NCBI GenBank assembly: GCA_964406375.1
Contig: CAYORM010000005.1
Location: 1 to 64,000 of the forward strand
Direction of reading: 5' to 3'
From: CAYORM01 sp964406375
Lineage (GTDB): Bacteria > Pseudomonadota > Alphaproteobacteria > DSM-16000 > Inquilinaceae
Length of the DNA: 64,000 nt
Position 1 is the first letter of the stretch. Each line of letters begins with the position of its first letter. Shown in pieces: positions 1 through 7,854 of the stretch. The notes beneath the pieces are model-generated. The model searched no databases. It was not told the origin of the DNA and saw only the letters and a program-made list of their open reading frames with translations. The position numbers were made by a program, and so were the translations under genes.

Positions 1-1
1 G

Positions 2-355
2 GTCAAGATGTCGATCCTGGTCAACCAGGAGCCGGTCGACGCGCTGGCAATGATCGTCCATCGCAGCCAGGCCGAGCGACGCGGCCGTCAGCTCTGCGAG
101 CGGCTGAAGGATCTGATTCCCAAGCAGCTCTTCAAGATCGCCATCCAGGCGGCGATCGGCGGCCGGGTGATCGCCCGCGAGACGATCTCGGCGCTGCGCA
201 AGGACGTGCTGGCGAAATGCTATGGCGGCGATGTCAGCCGCAAGCGAAAGCTTCTCGAGAAGCAGAAGGAAGGCAAGAAGCGGATGCGCCAGTTCGGCGA
301 GGTCGAGATCCCGCAGAGCGCCTTCATCGCCGCGCTCAAGATGGGGAACGACTGA
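2..355 (+). CDS. lepA: Elongation factor 4 (LepA), C-terminal part, cut by the window start
   Basis: This is the last ~117 codons of the back-translocating ribosomal GTPase EF4/LepA; the GTPase domain lies outside the window. The reading frame is open from base 2 to the TGA at 353-355. The visible part is the LepA-specific C-terminal domain: VNQEPVDALAMIVHR, the stretch around RQLCERLKDLIPKQLF, and the basic KRKLLEKQKEGKKRMRQ tail followed by IPQSAFIAAL, all characteristic of LepA. EF4 acts on stalled ribosomes in the cytoplasm. Its stop codon lies inside the 3' end of the convergent MFS transporter gene (20-base overlap). Confidence 0.96.
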   Translation, partial: VKMSILVNQEPVDALAMIVHRSQAERRGRQLCERLKDLIPKQLFKIAIQAAIGGRVIARETISALRKDVLAKCYGGDVSRKRKLLEKQKEGKKRMRQFGEVEIPQSAFIAALKMGND

Positions 356-1652
356 CCGGCGGCTCGCCTTCGGCCGCTGCGGAGGCGGCTTCTGCGGGGG
401 CGCTTTCTGCAGGGGCGGTTTCTGCAGGGGTGGTTTCTGCGGGATCGCCGGGCAGCGGGGCGCTCGGCGCGACCACCGGCACGAAGCCCTCCTTCTCGTC
501 CGGCGCGGCCTGCCGGCGCCGGCGCCACAGCGCATAGGCGCCGATCCCGCCACCGAGCACAGCGACGGTCAGCGGCAGGCCGAAACCGCCCAGCTGCTCG
601 ATCGCCTGGGCGGCGACCGGACCGCCGGCGACCGCCCCCGCCCCGTAGAGCAGGATCAGCCCGCCGCTCAGCGGCACGCGCTCCTCGGCCGAAACGCGGT
701 CATTGGCATGCGCCACGATCAGCGTGTAGAGCACCGCCGAGAGCCCGCCCATCACGAAGCCCGCGAGCTGGGCGAGGCCCGGGCCCGCACCGATCGCGGC
801 ACCCAGCAGCAGCCCCGTGCCGCTGCAGGCGAAGGCGACGATGGCGAGCACGATCCGCCGGTCGATCCGGTCGGACAGGGCGCCGAAGGGAAACTGGAAG
901 ACGATGCCGCCGACCGAGGCCAGTGCCATGAAGATCGCGGCACCGCTGGCCCCGAGTCCGCGGGCGTCGGCCCAGGTCGTGCCGAGCGCGTAGAAGGCGC
1001 CCTGCAGCATCCCGACCGCGACCGCCCCATAGGCGGCGAGCGGCGCCACGCGCGCGAGCCCCGCCGGGTCAGCGACCCGCGGTGCCGGCGGCGGCGGGGC
1101 CGGCATGGTCGAGAGCAGGATCGGCAGCGCGCCGACCGTCACGATCAGCGCCGCCCACAGGAAGGGCTCGGCCGCCAGCGGATCGACGATACCGATCGCC
1201 GCCTGGCCGGCGGCGAAGCCGCCGAGCTGGACGATCGAATAGACGCCGAGCAGCACGCCACGGGTGGCGTTGCTCGCCCGGTCGTTCAGCCAGCTCTCGA
1301 CGACGATGTAGATCGCGGCCGAGCCGGTCCCGACCAGAAAGCGCAGCAGCGTCCAGGCGATCGGGTCCACCACCAGCACATGGGCGATGGCACCGGCGCC
1401 ATAGAGTACCGCGGCCGTCGCGAGGATACGGACGTGACCGGTGCGGGCGATCAGCCGTGGCACCACGAAGGAGCCGAGCAGCATCCCCGTATAGTACCCG
1501 GCCATCACGATGCCGATCGTGCCGGTGGAGAAGCCCTCCGCCGGCGCCCGCAGCCCGATCAGCGTGACGAGCATCCCATTGCCCACCAGCATCAGCCCCA
1601 TGGTGGTGAGCAGCGCCCAGCAGGAGAGAAGGGCGGCGATCGTCTGAGGCAT
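336..1652 (-). CDS. MFS transporter, YcaD-like
   Basis: A 438-residue major facilitator superfamily protein of the inner membrane with about 12 hydrophobic segments in two halves. The N-terminal half (GTIGIVMAGYYTGMLLGS, LLRFLVGTGSAAIYIVVESW) resembles the YcaD/UPF0226 group, in which an ESWLND-type motif follows TM4. The half-linker is proline-rich (residues ~190-205). Substrate is unknown. The last ~60 residues are a hydrophilic Pro-Ala-Glu repeat tail encoded by 15-bp tandem repeats, and the gene end overlaps the lepA stop codon convergently by 20 bases. The ATG at 1652 is the first in-frame methionine before TM1. Family assignment is firm; the subfamily is an inference. Confidence 0.88.
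   Translation of the reverse strand: MPQTIAALLSCWALLTTMGLMLVGNGMLVTLIGLRAPAEGFSTGTIGIVMAGYYTGMLLGSFVVPRLIARTGHVRILATAAVLYGAGAIAHVLVVDPIAWTLLRFLVGTGSAAIYIVVESWLNDRASNATRGVLLGVYSIVQLGGFAAGQAAIGIVDPLAAEPFLWAALIVTVGALPILLSTMPAPPPPAPRVADPAGLARVAPLAAYGAVAVGMLQGAFYALGTTWADARGLGASGAAIFMALASVGGIVFQFPFGALSDRIDRRIVLAIVAFACSGTGLLLGAAIGAGPGLAQLAGFVMGGLSAVLYTLIVAHANDRVSAEERVPLSGGLILLYGAGAVAGGPVAAQAIEQLGGFGLPLTVAVLGGGIGAYALWRRRRQAAPDEKEGFVPVVAPSAPLPGDPAETTPAETAPAESAPAEAASAAAEGEPPVSRSPS
391..447 (-). repeat. 15-bp tandem repeats inside the MFS transporter tail
   Basis: On the + strand a 15-bp unit beginning TCTGCGGGG or TCTGCAGGGG is repeated three times (391-405, 406-420, 421-435), with a fourth partial copy to 447. 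Because 15 is a multiple of three, the array keeps frame and encodes the Pro-Ala-Glu-Ser/Thr repeats of the transporter C-terminus. It is coding, so copy-number change would lengthen or shorten the tail by five residues. Confidence 0.85.
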
Positions 1653-1691
1653 CGGCTTGGCCGGCTGTCGGCCGCGGCGGCGCGGACGGGA

Positions 1692-2285
1692 TCAGGCGGC
1701 GGGCGGTCCCTCCCAGTCGGAGACGATCTCGGCCAGCGCCGGCCTCGGCCGCTCCTCGGTGGGCGTTGACAGCGTGCCGAGATGGACGAAGCCGATGATC
1801 CGGTCGACCTGCGGGTCATGGCCGAGCAGCGAGACGACCTCCGGCCGGAAGGCGGGCCAGCCGGTCAGCCAGACCCCGGAGAAGCCGAGTGCATGCGCCG
1901 CCAGCAGGATCTGCATGCACAGCGCGCCACCGGAGAGGAGCTGTTCCCAATCCGGGATCTTCGGATGCTCGCGCGGCGTCGCGATCACCGCGAGGGTCAC
2001 CGGCGCCATCAGCGGCTTGCGCCGCTCGAGCGCCACCTGCTCCTCCGGCGCGTCGGGATTGAGCCTGCGGTAGAGATCGCTGATGGCGTCGGCATAGCGC
2101 TCCTTGCCGGCGCCGCGCAGCACCTTGATCCGCCAGGGGGCGAGCCGCCCGTGATCGGGCACGCGCAGCGCCGCCGACAGGATGCGCTCGAGCGCCGCAT
2201 CATCCGGCCCGGGCGCGGTGAGCGCGCGCAGCGGTGGCGATTTGCGCGTGGCGAGAAGGTCGAGATCGGAGGCGGTGACGGTCAT
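1692..2285 (-). CDS. Nitroreductase family protein, YdjA-like
   Basis: A 197-residue FMN-dependent nitroreductase-fold protein, presumably cytoplasmic and NAD(P)H-using. The N-terminus has the RKSPPLRAL motif (FMN phosphate contact in the family), followed by AALRVPDHGRLAPWRIKVL, which matches the APDHxxxxPWxF signature of the YdjA subgroup. The second FMN motif is around GGALCMQILLAAHALGFSGVWLTG. The frame is open well upstream, but the methionine at 2285 (MTVTASDL) is where family similarity starts. It lies between two genes with no obvious functional link and is divergent from the TPR protein gene. Physiological substrate is unknown. Confidence 0.88.
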   Translation of the reverse strand: MTVTASDLDLLATRKSPPLRALTAPGPDDAALERILSAALRVPDHGRLAPWRIKVLRGAGKERYADAISDLYRRLNPDAPEEQVALERRKPLMAPVTLAVIATPREHPKIPDWEQLLSGGALCMQILLAAHALGFSGVWLTGWPAFRPEVVSLLGHDPQVDRIIGFVHLGTLSTPTEERPRPALAEIVSDWEGPPAA

Positions 2286-2356
2286 GATCGTTCCGGGCGC
2301 AATCAGGCCGCAGCGCCGCCCCGAAGCGAGGGCGGCGGCCTGCGGCTGGCGGAACA

Positions 2357-2396
2357 CCGTGGCAGCACGCCGGGCCGGCGGCAACAGGTGCCACGG
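2357..2396. repeat. 8-bp inverted repeat between divergent genes
   Basis: Perfect arms CCGTGGCA (2357-2364) and TGCCACGG (2389-2396) separated by 24 bases, in the 155-bp divergent region between the nitroreductase and TPR genes. It could be an operator or a leader hairpin. No family match is claimed. Confidence 0.35.
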
Positions 2397-2440
2397 CGCG
2401 GGTGCCTTGCTTTCGACGCAGCGCAGGACGAGGGTGCGGC

Positions 2441-4198
2441 ATGATCCGCCGGATGCTGCCCGCCCTACGTTCGGCCCTGCCCGCCCTGATGCCGGTGGCG
2501 CTGGCCGCCGCCCTGATCGCGGTGGTCCTGGAGGTGACGGCCGACGGCCAGACCGCCGAACCCGCGCCCCCGATGCCGATGATCGCGCCGCCGCCGCCAC
2601 CACCTCGCGACGCCCCGGAGGGCCCGGCACGGAGCGACGCGCCGGCAGTGACGGAAGAACCGCCCGTGGCGGCGCCGATCGACGCGACGGAGCCCGAAGA
2701 GGACGCGCCGGCCCTTGCCGAGCCGGAGCCGGCCGCGGCCGACGGAGAGGCGCTGCCCGCGCCGCCCCCTGGCGCCACCACGCCCGCCGAATCGGCGCTG
2801 CCGCCGGCCGCGCTACCGCCGGATGCGGCACCGCTCGATCCGGCCCGTCCGGATGCGACCGCCGAGGCGATCCAACCGCCCGCCGAGCCGACTGCCGAGC
2901 CGCCAGTCGCGGTGGTGGAAGAGCTGGCTGAAGACCTGACGGAAGAGCCGGCCGACGCGTCGGCGCCGGCCGGCATGCCGATGGCGGAGGTGGTGCTCCC
3001 CATAGCGACGGAGGTGACGGCCGAGGAGGCGGCGACCGACGAAGCGCTGGACGAAGCCGTGACGGCGGCCGGGACGGAAATGTCGACGGCGGCGCCGCCG
3101 ACCTCCGATGCGCGGCCCGTCTCGGCGCCCCTACCGGTTCCGGATCTGCGGCCTGCGACACCGTCCGAAGCTGCCGAGCCCGCGTCTGCGGACATCACGC
3201 CCTTTGAACCCCCGTCCGCTGAACCCGACCCCGCCCCTCGGCCGGTCCCGCCCGCAGCAATCGAAGCGCCTGCCGGCGCGGTGGCGGCGGCGGAGGAGAC
3301 GGCACCGGCGCTGGTCGCGGCCGAGCCGCCTTTTCCCGTGCCGGTCCCGCCCCTGCCTCCCGGCACGGCCGCGGCCGCCACCCCGGAACCGCCCGAGGAT
3401 GCGGCGTCCTCCGGCGGGACGGAGGAGGCGCCGGTGATCGGTACGGCGGAGGAGGCGGCTGCCGCACCAGATCTCGAGGCACTGCCCGAGACCGCGGCGT
3501 CCAGCGGCCTGCGGGTCACGCCGGCGCGCGCCCGGCTCGACGCCTGCCTCGCCACGGCCCGCGAGGCGCCCGCAGAGGCACTGGCGGAGGCGCGCGCCTG
3601 GGAGACGGCCGGGGGTGCGGCCTATGCCCGGCAATGCGAGGCGCTGGCCCTGATGGGCGTCGGTGAGCCGGAGGCCGCCGCGCGCATCTTCGAGGATCTC
3701 GCGCGCGAATCGCTGCTGCTCGATCCCGTCCGCTCGGTCGCGCTGTTCCGCGACGCCGGCGAGGCCTGGCTGGTGGCCGGCCGGCCGATGAACGCGCATG
3801 GCGTGGCGAGCGAGGGGCTGAAGACGGCCCGTGACGAGCCGGGCCTGTTGCTAGTACGCGCCACCGCGGCGATGGCGCTGCATGATCTCGACGACGCCAT
3901 CGCCTCGCTCGACCGCGCCATCGCCGCCGAGGGCGAGGCGCCGGCGCTCCTCCTGCTGCGGGCGACGGCGCTCGCCTCGGCCGGGCGCATCGGCGAGGCC
4001 CTCGCTGATGCCGACCGGACCATCGCCCTCGATCCGCACAGCACCGATGCACTGTTGCTGCGTGGCCGGATCAGGTTCCTGTCGGGCGATCGGGCGGGGG
4101 CGGTCGCCGATTGGCGGACGGTGCAGGCGGTCCGTCCCGACGGTCCGGCGGCGCGGCTGGCCGAGGCGGCGCTGCGGGAGGCCGGCGAAGACCCGTGA
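2441..4198 (+). CDS. Membrane-anchored Ala/Pro/Glu-rich protein with C-terminal TPR domain
   Basis: A 585-residue protein in three parts. Residues ~1-30 form one hydrophobic segment (signal anchor or uncleaved signal). Residues ~35-355 are low-complexity and highly acidic, dominated by Ala, Pro and Glu, and probably disordered. Residues ~360-585 hold several helical tetratricopeptide-like repeats, with clear TPR spacing in the blocks around LLVRATAAMALHDLDDAIAS, LLLLRATALASAGRIGEALA and ALLLRGRIRFLSGDRAGA. The ATG at 2441 is preferred over an upstream start at 2402 because AGGACGAGG lies at SD distance and it places the hydrophobic segment at the N-terminus. TPR domains usually mediate protein-protein contacts; the arrangement suggests a periplasmic scaffold on a long flexible tether. 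Its last 128 bases overlap the convergent RibD-like gene. Confidence 0.8.
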   Translation: MIRRMLPALRSALPALMPVALAAALIAVVLEVTADGQTAEPAPPMPMIAPPPPPPRDAPEGPARSDAPAVTEEPPVAAPIDATEPEEDAPALAEPEPAAADGEALPAPPPGATTPAESALPPAALPPDAAPLDPARPDATAEAIQPPAEPTAEPPVAVVEELAEDLTEEPADASAPAGMPMAEVVLPIATEVTAEEAATDEALDEAVTAAGTEMSTAAPPTSDARPVSAPLPVPDLRPATPSEAAEPASADITPFEPPSAEPDPAPRPVPPAAIEAPAGAVAAAEETAPALVAAEPPFPVPVPPLPPGTAAAATPEPPEDAASSGGTEEAPVIGTAEEAAAAPDLEALPETAASSGLRVTPARARLDACLATAREAPAEALAEARAWETAGGAAYARQCEALALMGVGEPEAAARIFEDLARESLLLDPVRSVALFRDAGEAWLVAGRPMNAHGVASEGLKTARDEPGLLLVRATAAMALHDLDDAIASLDRAIAAEGEAPALLLLRATALASAGRIGEALADADRTIALDPHSTDALLLRGRIRFLSGDRAGAVADWRTVQAVRPDGPAARLAEAALREAGEDP

Positions 4199-4952
4199 CG
4201 TCGAGGTCGAAGAGGACGTCCCCGCCCATCGGCCAGATCCGGCAGGGTGGCCTCAGCGCCGCATCGAGCGTCTCGATCGCCGGCAGGCCGAAGGCCGGCA
4301 CGCCCGAGCCGACGAGGATCGGCGCGACCGCAACATGCAGCCGGTCGAGCGCACCGGCCGCCAGGAAACGCGAGATCGTGATCCCGCCCCCCTCGATCAG
4401 GATCGCGGTACAGCCGCGCGCGCGGAGCGCCGCGATGATCGCCGGCGGCGAGAGATCCTCGAGAGCCACAATCTCCGCCGCGCCGGCAGGACGCGCATGC
4501 TCCGGATGGCACAAGACCAGCGTCGGTGCGGCGCCGTCCCGAAAGATGTGACGCTCCTCCGGCAGGCGCCGCCGCGGGTCGAGCACCACGCGCACAGGAT
4601 TGGGTCCGTCGACCCGGCGCGTGGTCAGCTGCGGATCGTCGGCCGCCACCGTGCCGGCCCCGACCACCACCGCATCGGCGAGGGCGCGGATGCGGTGGAG
4701 ATGGCAGAGATTGTCGACTCCGGTGACGTATTGCGAATGTCCGGAGATGGTGGCGATCCGCCCGTCGAGGCTCTGACCGATATGGCCGAGCACCTGCGGC
4801 CTGCGGGGTCCGGCCGCAGCGAAGGCGCCGAGCAGATCGATCATCGCCGCCGCCTCGCCCGACAGCCGCGGCACCGCCGGCGGGGCGTGGCCGGCGCGGC
4901 CGGCGGCCCGGGCTTCAATCAGCCAGGCCCAGGCACGATCGGTCGGCGTCAT
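4071..4952 (-). CDS. RibD C-terminal-type (pyrimidine/dihydrofolate reductase-fold) reductase
   Basis: A 293-residue protein with the reductase domain found at the C-terminus of RibD (NADPH-dependent reduction of a phosphoribosylated pyrimidine) but without a deaminase domain. Visible motifs are SLDGRIATISGHSQYVTG, RALADAVVVGAGTVAADDP and ILIEGGGITISRFL followed by APILVGSG, the expected nucleotide-binding pattern. The N-terminal ~75 residues are additional. Its ATG at 4952 overlaps the FkbM gene stop by four bases (ATGA), so translation is probably coupled. The last ~43 residues are proline/arginine-rich and lie over the 3' end of the TPR gene; they may be a read-through extension past the fold. 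The true substrate is unknown; neighbours argue against housekeeping riboflavin synthesis. Confidence 0.82.
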   Translation of the reverse strand: MTPTDRAWAWLIEARAAGRAGHAPPAVPRLSGEAAAMIDLLGAFAAAGPRRPQVLGHIGQSLDGRIATISGHSQYVTGVDNLCHLHRIRALADAVVVGAGTVAADDPQLTTRRVDGPNPVRVVLDPRRRLPEERHIFRDGAAPTLVLCHPEHARPAGAAEIVALEDLSPPAIIAALRARGCTAILIEGGGITISRFLAAGALDRLHVAVAPILVGSGVPAFGLPAIETLDAALRPPCRIWPMGGDVLFDLDVTGLRRPPAAPPRPAAPPDRRDGPPAPSANRRPPPPDRPTGT

Positions 4953-5701
4953 TCCCATCCCTCCAGCCGGGCATGGATGTCGCCCGACCGATCCGCGGGT
5001 TCGAGCCGGTCGAGGAACTGGCGGATCACCCCCATGTCGCACCAGTCGGACAAGGCGTAGCGGGCGGTCTCGCCCTCCGTCACATTGAAGCGCCAACGGC
5101 CGAGCGCGGCCAGCCGGTCGAGCGCGCGGTGCGCCAGATCGGCCGTCGCCGGCAGGTATTCGAAGGACAGGGACGGCAGCGGCCGCGACAGGCCAGACAG
5201 CACTTCATCCTCGAACCCCTCGACATCGATCTTGCAATGCACCGGCACACCGAACCGCTCCGTGAGTGCGTCGAGCGTCACGACGGTGACCTCGACCTCT
5301 TCATCCCAGCGCGCGCGGCGGAAACCCGGTTCCGCCGCGATCCGGCCGATCCAGGCGGCCGAGAGGCTGGCGAGCGTCGGTGAGCCCGCTCCGAAGCGCA
5401 ATGTCGCCCGCCCGGGTGCCGGTCCGGCCGCGGCCTCGACGATCTCGACCCGACCGGCGTCGGCGAAGCGACGGCGCAACCGGGCGGCAAAGGCAGGCTG
5501 CGGTTCGACCGCGACGACACGCGCCCCGAGCGCGGTCCAGGCGGCGGCATGGTTGCCGAGATGCGCCCCGATGTCGAAGCAGAGCGCGCCCGGGCCGATG
5601 AAGGGGGCGTAGAAGCGGCGAAGGCGGGCTGCGCGGCCGGGGATGCCGCGATAGATGAGCAGTGACCGCGCATAGCCCGCGGCGGCAGCAAGGTGTCTCA
5701 T
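4949..5701 (-). CDS. FkbM-family SAM-dependent methyltransferase
   Basis: A 250-residue methyltransferase of the FkbM family, which O-methylates sugars or polyketide hydroxyls in characterised members. The SAM-binding motif I is LCFDIGAHLGNHAAAW (~residue 36 onward), followed by VVAVEPQPAFAARL with the ribose-binding acidic residue. The FkbM signature KIDVEGFEDEVLSGL is at ~residue 155, followed by SFEYLP. The start at 5701 overlaps the upstream CDP-alcohol phosphatidyltransferase stop by one base (TGATG), and the stop overlaps the RibD-like start. This tight coupling suggests the three enzymes act in one pathway, perhaps modifying a lipid head group or nucleotide-like metabolite, but no substrate can be named. 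Confidence 0.88.
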   Translation of the reverse strand: MRHLAAAAGYARSLLIYRGIPGRAARLRRFYAPFIGPGALCFDIGAHLGNHAAAWTALGARVVAVEPQPAFAARLRRRFADAGRVEIVEAAAGPAPGRATLRFGAGSPTLASLSAAWIGRIAAEPGFRRARWDEEVEVTVVTLDALTERFGVPVHCKIDVEGFEDEVLSGLSRPLPSLSFEYLPATADLAHRALDRLAALGRWRFNVTEGETARYALSDWCDMGVIRQFLDRLEPADRSGDIHARLEGWE

Positions 5702-6453
5702 CACCGGCTCATCGGGCGGCCGGCGCGCAGCAACATCGCCACATCGACGGCGAAGGACCAGACCAGCAGCGCGAGCGCTGCCGCCGCGACCGGCTCGGCC
5801 AGCGACCGCGGCACCGCCGGCACCAGGATCGTCGCCAGCACGCCGACCTGCAGCACGCATATCAGCTTGCGCCGCAGGCTGGGCGGCAGTGGCGCCCTGA
5901 GACGCGGCTCGTACCGCCCCGCCAGCAGGAAGAGATAGCGCAGCGCACCGCTGGCCAGGATCCAGGTGCCGGCCTTGTCCCAGGCAACGGCGAGCGCCGC
6001 GAGCGCCAGGATGAAGGCGGCGTCGGTCTCGAGATCGAAGCGCGCCCCGAAGGCCGTGGCCGAGCCGCTGCGGCGCGCCGCCCAGCCATCGAGTGCGTCG
6101 AGCGCCAGCGTGCCGAAGGCGGCGACGGCGATCGTCCAGGCAGCGCCGGGCCGGGGCGGCGGCTCGACGAGCAGGGCAACGAACAGGCAGACGATGGCGG
6201 CGCGCAGCAGCGTCACCGCATTGGCGGCACCGAACCGCCGCTGCGTCGGTGTCCGGCGGAAACCGGCGGCGATCAGGATCCCGGCAACGAGATAGGCGAG
6301 GAGGGCGAGCCCCGCGCCGCCCGGGCCGAGCTGGCCATGACCGAGCCCGGCGCCGGCGATGGCCGCGACCCCCATTCCGCCCGCAGCAATCGGCCAGAGG
6401 AAGGGCGGCGGCCAGCTCCCGCTCGGCGCGATCTCGAAGGGCTGGCACGCCAT
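5701..6453 (-). CDS. CDP-alcohol phosphatidyltransferase
   Basis: An integral membrane enzyme (~250 residues, about six hydrophobic segments) that would transfer a phosphatidyl or phospho-alcohol group from a CDP-alcohol to an acceptor alcohol. The complete family signature D(x)2DG(x)2AR(x)8G(x)3D(x)3D is present, starting at DALDGWAAR and ending in FDLETD, so the metal-binding aspartates are intact. The start is uncertain: ATG at 6453 has AGGAGG directly abutting it, too close to be a normal SD, and the frame stays open upstream to a TTG at 6582. It is first in a coupled three-gene set with FkbM and RibD-like genes. The head-group specificity cannot be read from sequence. Confidence 0.87.
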   Translation of the reverse strand: MACQPFEIAPSGSWPPPFLWPIAAGGMGVAAIAGAGLGHGQLGPGGAGLALLAYLVAGILIAAGFRRTPTQRRFGAANAVTLLRAAIVCLFVALLVEPPPRPGAAWTIAVAAFGTLALDALDGWAARRSGSATAFGARFDLETDAAFILALAALAVAWDKAGTWILASGALRYLFLLAGRYEPRLRAPLPPSLRRKLICVLQVGVLATILVPAVPRSLAEPVAAAALALLVWSFAVDVAMLLRAGRPMSR

Positions 6454-6668
6454 CCTCCTGTCCGCCGGCCGCACCGGATGGCGGGTCTCGCGCGGCCGCG
6501 CCGCGTCGACGGTGCGTTTGCGGAGGCTGACCACATACTGACGGTGGAATGCCACCGCAGCATTGGCAAGGGAGCACGGCAAAAATACTGCCGCATGCGG
6601 CCCCGGCCCCGTCGGCCGGCGCCGGCATGCGGCCGACGGGTCAGCCTGGCCGAATCAGGCTGGCGGCG

Positions 6669-7811
6669 TCAGTCCGGCGGGCCGTCCATCGCCGCCCGGA
6701 ACAGCGCCTCGTAATCCTCTCGGCTCGCCGGACGTGGATTGGTCGCGCTCGAATGATCGGCGAGCGCCCCTTCGACCATCCGTGGCAGCACCGCCTCGGG
6801 CACGCCCATCTCGCGCAGCGAGGCCGGCAGGCCGAGCCGGCGGTTGAGCGTCTCGATCGCGATGGCGAGATCGGTGCCCGACGGCAGCTCCATGGCCTCG
6901 CGCAGCCGTTCGTATTTGTCCCCGACATGCCCGGCGTTGAAGCGCAGGACCGCCGGCATGATCACCGCATTCAGCGTGCCGTGATGCAGCGCTGGTTCCT
7001 TGAGCCCACCGAGCGGGTGGGACATCGCATGGATCGCGCCGAGCCCCTTCTGGAAGGTCAGCCCGCCATGGAGGGCGGCCACCATCATCTCGGTCCGCGC
7101 CTCGAGATCGCTGCCATCGGCGACGGCGCGGCCGAGATAACGCGCCACCCGGCGCGCCCCGTCCAGCGCGATCGCCTCAGCCGGCGGGTTGAAACGCGGC
7201 GAGAGATAGGTCTCGATGCAATGCGACAGCGCGTCCATGCCGGTGGCGGCCGTCAGCAGCGGCGGCAGGCCGAGCGTCAGCTCAGGATCGCAGATGGCAC
7301 GTTTGGGGATGAGATGCGGGCTGATCAGCGCCAGCTTGCGCCCGTCATTGAGCGTGATGAGCGCGCCGCGGCCGACCTCGCTGCCGGTGCCGGCCGTCGT
7401 CGGCACAGCGATCACCGGAGCGACAGCGGCGGTGATCCGGCCCAGCCCACCGAGGATCAGGGCGAAATCGGCCAGCGGCCCGTCATGCGTCGCCCGCACC
7501 GCGACCGCCTTGGCGAGATCGATCGGCGAGCCGCCTCCGACCGCGACCAGCCCGTCGCAGCCCGCCTTCCGGTAGAGGGCGAGGCAGCGCTCGACGGCGG
7601 CCTCCGTCGGGTTCGAGGGCGTGTCGGTGAACACCACCGCATCGGGCGGCAGGAATGCGCGGATGCGATCGAAGACCGGCAGGCCCGCCAGCCCCGGATC
7701 GGTGACGACGCAGGGCCGGCTGATGCCGACCGCCGCCATCTCATCGGGCAGAAGGGCGATCGCACCGGCGCCGAACTGCACCGTCGTCAGATATCCGATC
7801 GTGGCGGTCAT
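6669..7811 (-). CDS. Iron-containing alcohol dehydrogenase
   Basis: A 380-residue group III (metal-dependent) alcohol dehydrogenase, cytoplasmic, NAD(P)-linked oxidation/reduction of an alcohol/aldehyde pair. The nucleotide-binding motif GGGSPIDLAKAVAV is at ~residue 93, and PTTAGTGSEVGRGALI follows. The metal ligands are visible as Asp and His in GMDALSHCIE, and the two His in IHAMSHPLGG and ALHHGTLNAV. Length is normal for the family. ATG at 7811 has no strong competitor. It ends the minus-strand run after argB (43-bp gap) and could be co-transcribed, though no metabolic link to arginine synthesis is evident. Confidence 0.93.
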   Translation of the reverse strand: MTATIGYLTTVQFGAGAIALLPDEMAAVGISRPCVVTDPGLAGLPVFDRIRAFLPPDAVVFTDTPSNPTEAAVERCLALYRKAGCDGLVAVGGGSPIDLAKAVAVRATHDGPLADFALILGGLGRITAAVAPVIAVPTTAGTGSEVGRGALITLNDGRKLALISPHLIPKRAICDPELTLGLPPLLTAATGMDALSHCIETYLSPRFNPPAEAIALDGARRVARYLGRAVADGSDLEARTEMMVAALHGGLTFQKGLGAIHAMSHPLGGLKEPALHHGTLNAVIMPAVLRFNAGHVGDKYERLREAMELPSGTDLAIAIETLNRRLGLPASLREMGVPEAVLPRMVEGALADHSSATNPRPASREDYEALFRAAMDGPPD

Positions 7812-7854
7812 GTGTCTGTCCCTGCTGTATCGGCGGCCTCCGGCGGGCGGTGGC

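Noticed and set aside
391..447. Possible CRISPR or regulatory repeat array
   Set aside because: Units are only 15 bp, contiguous, in frame and inside a coding sequence, with no spacers.
222..1769. A 515-codon + strand open frame rich in Arg/Gly over the MFS transporter
   Set aside because: It is an antisense shadow produced by high GC; the minus-strand transporter has membrane segments and conserved motifs, while this frame has none.
4071..4952. Assigning the RibD-like gene as ribD of riboflavin synthesis
   Set aside because: It lacks the deaminase domain and is coupled to a lipid-type transferase and a methyltransferase, not to rib genes.
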